A stretch of DNA of 64,000 nt from Bolinopsis microptera. Lineage: Eukaryota > Ctenophora > Tentaculata > Lobata > Bolinopsidae. Positions 54,601 to 64,000 of the stretch are shown here, piece by piece. Position numbers and translations under genes: made by a program. The stretch is from NCBI RefSeq assembly GCF_026151205.1, contig NC_087079.1, forward strand, positions 13,664,945 to 13,728,944. The letters run 5' to 3'. The first letter of the stretch is position 1. Each line of letters begins with the position of its first letter. Below the pieces are notes generated by a model. The model did no database searches. It was not told where the DNA came from and saw only the letters and a program-made list of their open reading frames with translations.

Positions 54601-56846
54601 TTTAGCAGCAAAGTGACACAAGACTTACATCTGCTCTGGGCTGACGATCTTGTCCTTCTTGCCCTAAGTCCCAAGGCCTTGCAAGACAATATAAACATCC
54701 TATTCGACTTCTGTAACTCTATGGGCCTTGAAGTAAACATTAAAAAAACCAAGATTCTCATATTCTGCCCTCCTAAAAGAAAACAATCCTATGAAACATT
54801 CATTTTGGGAGGCCAGCCCATCCAACACACCGAAAAATACTGCTATCTTGGCATTATATTCCACAGAAATGGATCTTTTACAGCAGCAAATACTGAACTG
54901 AGGGCCAAGGCTCTCCGTGCTCTCTATGGCCTCAAAGGCAATATCGTCAAAGATGCCCTCTCTCACCATTCCCTAAACATTCTATTTGACTCTCTAATAA
55001 AACCGATACTGCTCTATGGCTGCCAAATCTTATGTCCTCACTCAAAAACCATGAGATACCTCTCCAAAACAGATAGCAAAGCCAACCCCCAGCATACTCT
55101 CAGGTACATCTCACAAGACCACTATGAAAGATTCCACCTTAAGTTTATCAAGTGGTCCTTGTCTGTCCATTCAAAAGCATCAAATATAGGCTGCTGGGGC
55201 GAAAGTGGGCGCCACCCCCTCTTCTTTGAAGCCTGCAAACTTGCAATAGATTTCTATAGTCGTCTTGAAAGCACTGAAAATGAACTTCTCTCCGCTGCAT
55301 TTCACGAGCAGATTATGCTGGGCCTTCCTTGGTACACCAACATCTCTAATCTTCTCACCAAATATAACTTCCCCCACTCATCCTCTTCAAAATCCAAGCT
55401 CTCTACCCAAATCAGTCACAACATGAGGGAAGAATTTGTGGATACCTGGAAATCTGCCAAGGCATCCTCACCTAAATTAGAATTCTACAATCAAATTAAA
55501 CATGATTTTGAACCAGAAACATACTTAGGAGTGGTTAAGATCCCCGATGCTCGGAAAAGCTTAACAAGGTTTCGTATTAGCTGCCACAATCTTTACATTG
55601 AGAGGGGCCGTTACGAAACCCCCCTAGTACCAAGAGAACATCGATGGTGCACTTTTTGCTTTCTCAGCAAGGGGCTTAAGCCTATTGAGGACGAAATTCA
55701 TGTTCTAACTGACTGTTTACTCTACTCCTCAGTTAGAGAAAAATTTAACTTCCATCCCAAAAATATTACTGACCTAGCCGGTTTGCTATCCGATAAAACA
55801 CTAGACCCTACAAAATTTAATGCCACAGCAAGAGCAATCCATTCAATTCTCTCTGTGAACGAACATTTTACAGCCTACTATAAGAGCCCAGATTTCCACT
55901 CAAATACTGGCCAATGCATAATGCTATAGGACCTCAAAAATAGTATTATAAAACATTTCTATTTTATCCCTACACATTTGTAAATAACTAGAATTGTGTA
56001 ACCTTAAATTATTTCAGAATTATAACTATTGTGAATTCAATAAAATAATTATCACTTTTGTATCCTTGTATCCTTGTATCCTTGTATCCTTGTATCCATT
56101 ATGGTACATTTGGTACCTGGTACATTATGGTACCTGGATGACAGCCCCAGTGTCCTGTCTTCCTCCTTCCATAACAAGAGCATCTAATGTGGTGTGACCA
56201 TCTTCATCAGGTGATCCTCCCCATCCTACAGTTCCGTCACACTGGTCTGTCTCACATTGAGAGCATCCTGCAACTACCTTGGAGAAGTGTTTTCAGATAA
56301 AGTAATAATAAAATGATTACAAGATTTGTACAGCATAGCCAGTAACATGTTATTTATTTGTATACAAAATTGTATAAATCAGGATTTTTTTGAGACTTGA
56401 AGCAGGGCAATTTAATGGATAGTTTTATATGCCATAAGTTAGTTAACAGATGGCTTGATGCAACAGGGAAATAATTCAATTTAGATAAATTTGCATTCAT
56501 TTGATGGTAAACAGATAATCTGTGGTGTAATTTTAGCACATTTAGTACTTACAGCATCAAGTGAGGAACCACCCTGAAGAAGTGATTCAAAGCCAGCATC
56601 AGTGGCTGCAGTAAAAGGCCATGTGTTAATCACAAACATAAGTTCTCTGGTCCAAACACCTGAAAAATGTAGCTCTCATCAACTTTTAACCACTCTGTAC
56701 GACAAAAAGTGATATAGTACACTTACAAATTACTGGAGAGCATTTAGAAATCGAAAGAAAACGAATTCATTAAAAAAATATAATGATTTACCATTTATAA
56801 GGATGCCAACCATCCATAGCATTAGAAAATAGGGTCTCTCAATCAT
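51700..56846 (-). CDS. AGA: Aspartylglucosaminidase, right copy
   Basis: All nine exons mirror the left copy with identical lengths: 56,846-56,792; 56,659-56,553; 56,277-56,134; 54,473-54,318; 53,879-53,752; 53,545-53,451; 53,327-53,193; 52,980-52,888; 51,815-51,700. The frame is intact, with catalytic HDTIG retained. Residue changes include Asp to Tyr in the last exon (NK(D/Y)GKYG), Arg to Gln in exon 8 (SPK(R/Q)AAE), Ser to Arg in (S/R)GAVIAA, Ser to Asn in VDE(S/N)VGG, and Ile/Met and Met/Lys in exon 6. The gene is twice as long as the left copy because introns have gained a LINE (intron 3), a hAT MITE (intron 4) and two unclassified inserts (intron 8). Confidence 0.95.
51853..52613. mobile_element. 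Two unclassified insertions in AGA intron 8, right arm only
   Basis: The left arm reads straight through cacgtttgtgaggcgttatataaaaat (35,876-35,902 inverted). The right arm interrupts it twice, at 51,853-52,025 (about 173 bp) and about 52,038-52,613 (about 576 bp). The second insert ends with a structured hairpin at 52,571-52,601: gactc...gagtc enclosing gtgcc-ttc-ggcac. No coding or terminal repeats recognised. Confidence 0.55.
52627..52690. repeat. Tandem triplication of a 16-18 bp unit
   Basis: Three copies of ataaggtacactata (the first two preceded by cagag, the third by gaa). The left arm has a single copy (near 35,850-35,866, inverted), so the expansion happened after the arms separated. 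Confidence 0.8.
53978..54265. mobile_element. Non-autonomous hAT-like MITE, right arm only
   Basis: 288 bp with termini cagtggcgtaacg and cgttacgccactg, a perfect 13-bp inverted repeat, and an 8-bp target duplication agtgtata (53,970-53,977 and 54,266-54,273). The interior has repeated ggggggcgcc blocks. The left arm reads gtagtgtatacaataaaa without it (34,550-34,567 inverted), an exact empty site. The 8-bp duplication and CAGTGGCG termini are typical of hAT elements. It sits in AGA intron 4. Confidence 0.9.
54631..56095 (+). mobile_element. 5'-truncated non-LTR retrotransposon, right arm only
   Basis: Begins abruptly inside the reverse-transcriptase catalytic motif ([15 protein letters not shown] in the YxDD position). 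It continues as one uninterrupted frame to a TAG at 55,927-55,929, then about 130 bp of 3' UTR and a tail of about five tatccttg units. Wording such as [38 protein letters not shown] and a final C-x2-C...H-x-L-x-x-C motif fits LINE C-terminal regions. The absence of stops indicates a young insertion. It lies in AGA intron 3, antisense to AGA; the left arm lacks it. The first bases of the longer open frame (54,592-54,630) are host sequence. Confidence 0.85.
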
Positions 56847-57392
56847 TTCTACAGTGCATAGATTGTCAGATTCAGCTTAATAGGTAAAAAAGCTTAATAA
56901 AACAAAGATTTTATTTTACACCCACAATCAATACAATAGATGTAGTGAGTTCAAATATTCATATATGTAATATCTGAGTGACTGCATTTAAATAATTTAA
57001 GAAAATGACTTTTAAAACTTGACGATAATAGAGATAAATATTTGGGTACAAAGATCAAAAGAAACAAAATGCAGTGACTAAAGTTGCTTGTGCCCAGATA
57101 AGATGAAGCTTTCTATTTTCTGACGATGACTTGGACGGTTCCATCTTCGGCTCGAAGATCATATATGATCATACATGGACTTTGAATTTAAAGTCTTAAA
57201 TAACTCAGCCACCGAAATGTCAAAGTTGCGTAGGGACACAATTGATATGCCCACAATAAAAAGCATACAGTTGTGACCTGAAATTTGAAAATTGAAAATT
57301 TACATATACTTCTATTGTTTTCAACACACTAATGATGTACTCAAAGGTATCTTTACAAAATTTCACAATTGTACAAGGGCATTATCATTTTA

Positions 57393-58110
57393 TCAAACAC
57401 ATGACAGTCTGAAATTAAAATTTTCTGTAAATATCCTCTGATCCGGGATTTTATGTTTGCAATAATCAACGTAGGGATATTTTGTCGAGGTGGAACATGG
57501 AACATTTACACCAATAGTCCTATCAACAACAGGTGGAATGGGAAGAAAAGCAAATACGTTCTTCAAAAAGTTAGCTGATAGAATGTCTAGAAAATCAGGC
57601 CAAAGATACAGTGAAGCGATGACTTTTATCAGGAAAAGAATAAGATTTGACTTATATTTTTGATCAAATAGTTTTAAAACAGTATATATATACAATAAAG
57701 TAATTCAAGTGTTGTAATTGGCAGAGCACAATACAGAGGTAACGGAAATTGTCCACTGCTACCAATATTATATAATATGAAATATCAAAAATCAAATATA
57801 TACACATCTACTCCATCATAGGGGCAGGGATGAGGTTATAAGAGACTTCTGATAGTGGTTTCTCATATTTGCTGTCTATTTTTTTCCCTCTGTACCCTCG
57901 TAGAGCAATGAGTGTGGTTCTTAACTTTGCGAATCTTATTCTTGTCCTCACATGTCTTACCACATCGCAATACCGACTTATATAAAACAACAATCGATGC
58001 TCTTAGAGGAGAAAGAGGGATAAAAAGTGGTAGTATAGTTTTCGGGTGATACTCGTAAAATATCTGTTCCAACTTGGCGCACGTCCTGGTAGGTTGTAAA
58101 CCTACAATTA
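57393..58110. pseudogene. Retrotransposon C-terminal fragments in both orientations
   Basis: On the plus strand 57,480-57,660 reads VEHGTFTPIVLSTTGGMG then FFKKLADRMSRKSGQRYSEA, then TFIRKRIRF and a stop. On the minus strand 57,870-58,000 reads a related YCDVVRHVRTRIRFAKLRTT-type block followed by ALRGYRGKK. Both match the same transposon domain as 60,146-60,568. The left arm keeps just the first part (32,475-32,675). A gtaggttgtaaacctac near-palindrome at 58,089-58,105 with its flank recurs at 21,560-21,650. Confidence 0.6.
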
Positions 58111-58177
58111 TAGTTAAGATATCAGATTTAGATACTAATTTAGAGCCAACAAATTGAATTGGCTACTTTTACTATTG

Positions 58178-58298
58178 TAGCACGATGCACTACTGGGTCG
58201 CGCCGCGCATCAAATAATTCTTCTCGCAACCACTCTTCGGTAAATCGGTGAGATGCACCACTGTGCCTCACCTGCGAAGGATTGACATCGTGAATCAA
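58178..58298 (+). mobile_element. Short unclassified repeat element, copy A
   Basis: About 120 bp from tagcacgatgcactactggg to tgacatcgtgaatcaa. It matches copies B (58,751-58,845, inverted) and C (61,013-61,128). No tRNA boxes, no inverted termini, no coding capacity. Present in a stretch that the left arm lacks altogether. Confidence 0.65.
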
Positions 58299-58750
58299 CT
58301 TTTACTACTACAACAAAGGGTTTTAATGAAATTGTATATTAAATTTTTACATAGGGTTATTGTTATTATATTATCAATTATGTGTATATTGTTTGAATAA
58401 TTTTTCTTATACCGTCAAACGTAGGGATATTTTTCTGCATTTGATAACATCAATATTTCTTTTATTTAAAAGGCAAACATTTATTTACAATGTCAATCTT
58501 TTCTAATTTGTGTAGCTTTATTACAATATTGTATTACTTCGTGCGGGTGATACTTTTAAAATATTTGTTAGAAGACCGTCAAGTGTCGACAAATCCAACC
58601 CAGCGCGCGCGTCTAGTAGCAGTTTATAAAAAAAACACGGATTGTTTTAAATTTATTTCTATTTGTCGTATAATCATAAACACGTTAATTCTGTTTTCAA
58701 GAATGCGCGGCTTTGGCGGCCAGTTAAATTGACTTATACATTAAATTTAA

Positions 58751-58845
58751 TTCACGATGTCAATCCTTCGCATCTCGCCGATTTGTGGTTGCGAGAAGAA
58801 TTATTTAATACGCGGCGCGACCCAGTAGTGCATCGCGCTACAAAC
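58751..58845 (-). mobile_element. Short unclassified repeat element, copy B
   Basis: Inverted and about 20 bp shorter than copies A and C (it lacks the gatgcaccactgtgcctcacc block). Flanked by ttaaatttaa on one side and ttaaattgaa on the other, an apparent 9-10 bp target duplication. The left arm has an uninterrupted acattaaattgaatttt at the same place (near 32,110-32,126, inverted). Confidence 0.7.
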
Positions 58846-58968
58846 GTTAAATTGAATTTTAAATAGAAATGTGAATATATTAAAATTTAAAACTTTCAAA
58901 ACGGAGGCTTATAAATATTATTATATTATGATTGTAAAATAAAGGATAAAATTTTAAATTTGTTTCAC

Positions 58969-59462
58969 AACTGGTCATATCTAAATTAGACTACTGTAAT
59001 TCTCTTTACATGAATCTACCCAAGACCAGATTGAACAAACTTAGATCAACCCTTAATGGGGCAGTTCGTTTCATCTATAACATAGAAGAGAGGACCACGA
59101 ACTTGGTTCCCTTCTATAAGAAGGCCCACATACTCCCTATAGACCAACGAATCTTCTTTAAAGTTTGTCTTTTAACTCACAAATCAGTTCACGGTACTGC
59201 ACCTTATTACATCAAAGCACTACTGGATGTGGATGTAGTGGATAAAGAACTCTCAAACACCATGACAATGACCAGGTCGAAGAGACCTGATGACCATCTC
59301 ATGCTCAAGGTACCAAAGAATAAAAGATCCAAAGTTGATGACAGACGTTTCTCAAGCCATGCACCGATTGCATGGAACTCTCTTCCCCTGATGTTCAGAT
59401 GTATCACTGATACCAACTGTTTCAAGCGAATGTTAAAGAATCATTTATATAATCAGTTCTGA
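58969..59462 (+). CDS. Reverse transcriptase C-terminal remnant of the CR1/L2-like LINE
   Basis: About 164 open codons after the truncation point. They hold the thumb and post-RT region: LDYCNSLYMNLPKTRLNKL, then ILPIDQRIFFK, a basic stretch, and SSHAPIAWNSLPLMF. The catalytic fingers and palm motifs are missing, so it cannot act as a reverse transcriptase. Confidence 0.75.
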
Positions 59463-59708
59463 TGTTTTTCTTTCCATTGTCTTCACTTTGCAAGACACAT
59501 TGGCTTTTATTTTTTACCGCACTCCATTTTATGCCTTGATCTCTTACTTACTTGGATCTGATTCTTTCTTGATTGATTATGTCACTGTACTAACCTCTAT
59601 TATACCTACATGTACTGTATGGTTTCTGCTTCTATTTAGTTTAGTGTGGTTTACAATAAAAGATGTTTTAATTTTGTCTTTGCCTTATGCTGAGTTATAC
59701 TTTACAGT

Positions 59709-60750
59709 AACACTATTAATGCTAAGTACCAAACAACAAGTGGGAGGTGGATCGTTGGTATACCATTAAATCGATTTAACACCGCAATTCCAGTCGCAAG
59801 CCTGGGACCACTACTAGCATTGTCACAACATCTACAAAGCTGCCATATAGCCTGACTGACAATTTTCTCGACTGACTGACAATGTTTCTTCTTTTCCCCA
59901 TTTAGAATACAGTGATTTATTATTGAAGCTTGTAATTACAATAACTAATGCTCCTGTAAATACTTTAATTAATTGTTTGTTCCGTTATTCTTTTTCCTTC
60001 CTCTTTTCCTTGTCATCCCCTTTAGTTTTAAGATTCTTGCTATAAATAAAATAAAATTATTCAAACAATATACACATAATATAGCAATGACCCTATATAA
60101 AAACAAACCTTTAAGAATATAAAAAATTCCCTAAACACTCAAAAATTACCCTTGGCCTTGTGGCTCCAAGTTAAGATCTAGACTGTTTATATTAACAATG
60201 TTTTTTCTCGCACCTCTGTCTCCACGGAGAGAAATCACTGTTGTTCTTAGGATTTCAAAGCGAAGGCGCTTTCTGATGTAACCTACAGCATCCGAGTACC
60301 TCTGGCCAGTGTGGTACTCCATCTTACTGGCCAGCTTTTTTACCAGTCTTTCAGCCTCACTACCCATTCCACCAGAAGTCGAGAACACTAAAGGTGTGAA
60401 GCTTCCTTTCTCCACTTCAAGAACCCTTGCGTTGTAACATCGCTTTTTCTCATTTTCATGGGACTGGTACATTGCTGGGATCGATTTGCTTGCATTGGAG
60501 GGGGCTGGGGCATGAAATACCCTTACATCAAAATGGCTACAGCTAACACTATTAATGCTAAGTACCAAACAACAAGTGGGAGGTGGATCGTTGGTATACC
60601 ATTAAATCGATTTAACACCGCAATTCCAGTCGCAAGCCTGGGACCACTACTAGCATAGTCACAACATCGACAAAGCTGCCATATAGCCTGACTGACAATT
60701 TTCTCGACTGACTGACAATGTTTCTTCTTTTTCCCCATTTAGAATACAAA
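59709..60750 (-). mobile_element. Nested retrotransposon fragment bounded by ~205-bp direct repeats
   Basis: 59,709-59,913 and 60,544-60,750 are nearly identical direct repeats (from aacactattaatgctaag to ccccatttagaatac). Between them, on the minus strand, 60,568-60,146 encodes a retrotransposon C-terminal domain: FDVRVFHAPAPSN, then VEKGSFTPLVFSTSGGMG, then YSDAVGYIRKRLRFEILRTT and ISLRGDRG. Either the repeats are LTR-like, or a tandem duplication occurred around the fragment. One repeat continues in frame with the domain on the minus strand, which favours duplication. Confidence 0.55.
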
Positions 60751-61012
60751 GATTAGTACATTTTAGCTTATGATTAATATTATATTTTTACCTATAGTTT
60801 ACCTAGATTAGTTCATTTTTTACACTTTTGCTCACATCACTCACAGTCAGCCGCTCTGACATGGTTAACCACCTTCCTTGTGTTGTTGGTTAATCATATG
60901 AGCGGGATATAAATACCTCATTTCATTTCATTAAAAAAAATTTGTTTCACTATAAACATACAAGTTTATTATTTTGTGCTCGCTTTTAGCCTGGCCTCTC
61001 ACGCATGTATGT

Positions 61013-61128
61013 TGTAGCGCGATGCACTACTGGGTCTTGCCGCGCATCAAATAATTCTTCTTCGGTAGATCGGCGAGATGCACCACTGTGCCTCACCAAG
61101 CTGCGAAGGATTGACATCGTGAATCAAG
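61013..61128 (+). mobile_element. Short unclassified repeat element, copy C
   Basis: Same element as copies A and B, starting tgtagcgcgatgcactactg. Flanked by gcatgtatg on both sides, a 9-bp duplication. The left arm lacks it (near 31,866-31,885). Together with copy B this shows recent movement of a very small element. Confidence 0.7.
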
Positions 61129-61911
61129 CATGTATGCAATCCCTCAAAAAGAGCGCAGCGCATAAAACATAAAAACAAGTAGGCTAGGTACAAGCACGCA
61201 TGGTTACCCAATCATGGACCTAAAATTTACATATATGTGTTTTATATAACAAGCAAAATTAAAATTTGGATTTTTACCAAAATTTTTAAACTTGTTTATA
61301 TTTTTAAAAATTTAAAAATTTAATAGTCAATAGTAAATTCAAAAATAATAATATTTATATTTTGCGCGCGCATCAATTTTTATTTAACTTTAAAGCTTAA
61401 ATGTTAAAACATAATGCATTTTGTAATTTGTTGTATCACGTTGCGACCCCCACGGTCGTTTCACTGCGCGGCGGGTCATACAACGTATGACAAATAATTT
61501 GTATGTGCGTATCATTATGAAAAATAAATTTCATTTAAAATATTGTAATATCTTAAATGTTTATAACAGTGCAACTAAAAAAATAAAATGTTGACTACAT
61601 CAAATAATGTAAATAAACATAAATATATTCGCGCCGCGCATATGTTCACTGATATTAGATTTAGACCGCAATCATGTCCTTAATATTTTGACTACAAGTC
61701 CTTATATTACACGTTTTATTGTGTATATCATAGAAACAAATGATGTTTTAATATTACTAGATTGCTGATTTGAGTTTTAATGCAACGCTGTTATACTAAA
61801 TATTGATCTATCATCTATTTAAGTCTTGCAATCAGTATCAATGCGTATGGTTTTATTTCATCTTTCCCTTCAGTATATAGTAGTAATTTACCACATATAT
61901 AATATATACAA

Positions 61912-62265
61912 CAAATCTCGCGGCGGAGGCGCGAGACGCGAGATCCAGTGCGCCTAAACCAAGCGCCGTGGAGACTTGAGACTTTGACTAAAGTTAACCT
62001 TTTTCTACCATTACTATTAGACCCCAAACTGTTGGAGCACTAAAAGCACTCCTTCATGCCTAAATTGATGATATGAAGATTTTTACCTGTTAAAAATTGA
62101 TGAAAAAAATGGGCGTGGCATGTGGGGGTGTTTCCGGTTGGAGTTGAAGCTTCAAAATTTTTTTGGTAGTTATTTGGCCTAAGGAACAACAGATAAGCCT
62201 ATCGCCGTAATTATTGGATAATATTTTTGTTTTATGAACCGGGCTAAAGTGCAAGTGATTAGCTA
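61912..62265. other. Right-specific intergenic segment
   Basis: Replaces the left-arm segment at about 29,400-30,160. GC-rich at its start (ctcgcggcggaggcgcgag), with a repeated ggagcactaaaagcactcc dyad near 62,034-62,052. No coding content. Probably an insertion of unknown class. Confidence 0.45.
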
Positions 62266-62865
62266 TAATAATCTAAGATAACCTATTGACATGAGATATA
62301 AAAAAATGATCAGAGATTATAAATTTATTCAGTCTTTATTTGCCAACAAAGACACTGCTTGGGGTAAAACAGAGATATAGAGAGAGATAGAGAGTGCTTG
62401 GTTTGCCTGCTACCCAGCTCAGGGACCTTTGGGTTACTTAGCATGTACTATCAGAAGTCGCATTAACTATCTGTCTAAGTGTCTTCAGTATAAAACTTAG
62501 GTGGTTAAAGATATAATATTACTAGCTTAAAGTTTAATATCAAAACTTTCAACTGTTCATATTATTGCTATATTTACTGGAATTAGATGTGCGGTTATTT
62601 ATCTAAAAGTTTGTTGAAGGTGACAATGGTAGAGGCAACAGGGGCAGCCACTAAGCCATTGAATTTTTGTGGGGTTGCTTTCCTGACTATTTGTCACCAG
62701 TTCACCTTGATACTTACCTACCTTCAGCTTCCCACATTATGAAATAAACTAAGTTGGAAAAAAATTATAATTCTTATTCTAATTTGGAATAATTTCTAAG
62801 ATGAAAAGATTTCAATGGCATTAGCTTGGCACTAGTATGTACTGACAACAGTACCCCTCTCAATT

Positions 62866-64000
62866 ATGTCACACAGGTAATCATTTGTTTCTATGATATA
62901 ATCTTTTGGTTGCTTGTATTTCTATAAAATTAATTGTTATAGTGGTTCAAATGCCATATTTAATGTTAACCGTTTATATTTATGTGGCTGTGAACCTGTT
63001 TCATCTCTGATTTTCACATTTTATACCAATTTAACTTGTTTCAGTACCTATAATATCCAGTGGAATGAAGCTCAGAATCATATCAAGGAGCTGCTTGAAT
63101 ATGAAGCAGGCACTGATACCCAAAAGCCCGAAACGGTAACCGCAAATACATCATACAATTTTACTAATTTGCCATATTTTGAAATTACATTTTAAATTTA
63201 ACTGTACATTTTAAAGGGTTTAAAATTGCTGACTGATCATCAAATCTTGTCCAGGATCGGGTATCAGCATTTCAAACAGCAGCAGTCATATACATCAAGT
63301 ATATTCAAGTGTTCAGAAAGTTAGAGGAATGTTACTATCAGATTGTCCATCCTCAGAAGAGAATAGTTCTCAAGCATGTGCTTGATGGTACTATGGGCAG
63401 GTATAAATAAGCATTAAAGACAAAAATTGTTAAATAAAATTGGTTTTCGTTTGTTGCATACTTATACAGTTTATTTTACACTTTGAAATACCATACTAAT
63501 AATCAACTGAAGTCTGCCCATCAAAAGTGTGCTTTATGAATCACGAAACCAGAGATTGCAAACAATTTGTTTTATATAGTATCAACTGTGTACCTGTAAG
63601 TTTCACTTTCTCAAGGTTTTCTTCAAAAATCAACATTACATACCATAACATTACATACCATAACCTGGAATTTTCTTCAGATTACTCGAGTTGAAAAACG
63701 AAATGGTAAACCTTGAGTTTTCAGAGTATCACTTCTTTGACGATGTCCTCTCAGATATGAAGCTCACCCCAGCTGACATAGAAATTCCTGTTCCCAGATA
63801 CTTCACACAGGTTAAAAATCAAACTCTTTAATTTGAAGTTTATTTGTTTATTCATATGCATATTGATCGTTATTATGTTTTGCTTGTGAACATACATCGT
63901 CGATCATTCGTAGCATGACTATAACATTAAGCATTATATCATGATATCTATTCTCAGGATAATGAAAAAGACATAAAAGATAGAATGAAGCTCATGGCAG
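62866..64000 (+). CDS. IQCA1: IQCA1 / DRC11, right copy, 5' exons only (runs off the window)
   Basis: Exons 62,866-62,876; 63,045-63,135; 63,255-63,400; 63,681-63,810 and the first 43 bp of exon 5 (63,958-64,000) match the left gene with identical exon lengths and phases. The start codon (ATG TCA CAC) and the family's early helical region ([27 protein letters not shown]) are intact. The intron before exon 5 lacks the SINE found in the left copy. Completeness downstream cannot be judged. Confidence 0.93.

Larger units (their letters stand above)
58969..60931 (+). mobile_element. 5'-truncated CR1/L2-like LINE with a nested fragment, right arm only
   Basis: The left arm has tttgtttcac running straight into taaaaaaaatttg; here 1.96 kb intervene. 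The insert opens inside the reverse transcriptase (LVISKLDYCNSLYMNLPK) and is open to a TGA at 59,460-59,462. It includes ILPIDQRIFFKVCLLTHKS and the family's SSHAPIAWNSLP. It ends with a tttcatttcatt tail typical of CR1/L2-type elements. The 3' UTR contains a 0.8-kb fragment of another retrotransposon in opposite orientation. No frame disruptions in the RT remnant, so it is fairly recent. Confidence 0.8.
47498..64000. repeat. Right arm of giant inverted repeat
   Basis: Mirror copy of 25,617-38,658. It is longer than the left arm's matching part (16.5 versus 13.0 kb), mainly because of right-only insertions: foldback element, AGA-intron insertions, hAT MITE, two LINEs and a short unclassified element. 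The inner edge falls inside ORAI exon 3, which is continuous and functional here. That makes this arm the ancestral configuration and the left arm the added or joined copy. The arm runs past the window end within IQCA1 exon 5. Confidence 0.95.

Overview
The window comes from the AT-rich nuclear genome of an invertebrate animal. Genes are split by short GT-AG introns. They encode animal proteins, several of them ciliary: torsin, an ORAI calcium channel, aspartylglucosaminidase (AGA), a COX18/Oxa1-type insertase, IQCA1/DRC11 and WDR35/IFT121. Long stretches are transposon debris. I cannot name the phylum from the sequence alone.

Layout. 1-19,500 is repeat-dominated: a GC-rich array at 2.3-2.7 kb, a 3-kb palindromic foldback element at 8.2-11.2 kb, a decayed RTE-like LINE at 11.9-14.8 kb, and two plausible terminal exons of an unidentified gene. 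19,524-26,938 is a complete IQCA1/DRC11 gene on the minus strand. From about 25.6 kb the window becomes one very large inverted repeat. The left arm (25,617-38,658) carries the IQCA1 5' end, AGA, COX18-like and the first two and a bit exons of ORAI. The right arm (47,498-64,000, running off the end) carries the same genes in mirror order and opposite strand. Between them is an 8.8-kb single-copy spacer with the 3' end of WDR35 (+), a complete torsin (-) with a small two-TM gene nested in one of its introns, and the 3' half of the intact right-hand ORAI.

The two arms act as internal pre- and post-insertion controls. Several mobile elements sit in one arm with a clean empty site in the other: a tRNA-derived SINE (left), a 464-bp TIR element with a 9-bp target duplication (left), a hAT-like MITE with an 8-bp duplication (right), two 5'-truncated LINEs (right), a roughly 100-bp unclassified element (three copies, right), and a 1.55-kb foldback transposon (right). 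The foldback transposon has about 360-bp inverted termini filled with 11-bp tandem repeats, encodes an HTH-like protein, and lies 76 bp upstream of the ORAI start codon. Left ORAI is broken inside exon 3 and abuts a 5'-truncated WDR35, so this junction is a real rearrangement breakpoint or an assembly join of two haplotypes. Raw long reads would settle which.

The neighbours show no common pathway beyond two axonemal/ciliary genes (IQCA1, WDR35). Three of the proteins are membrane or ER-lumen proteins (torsin, ORAI, the nested two-TM protein).
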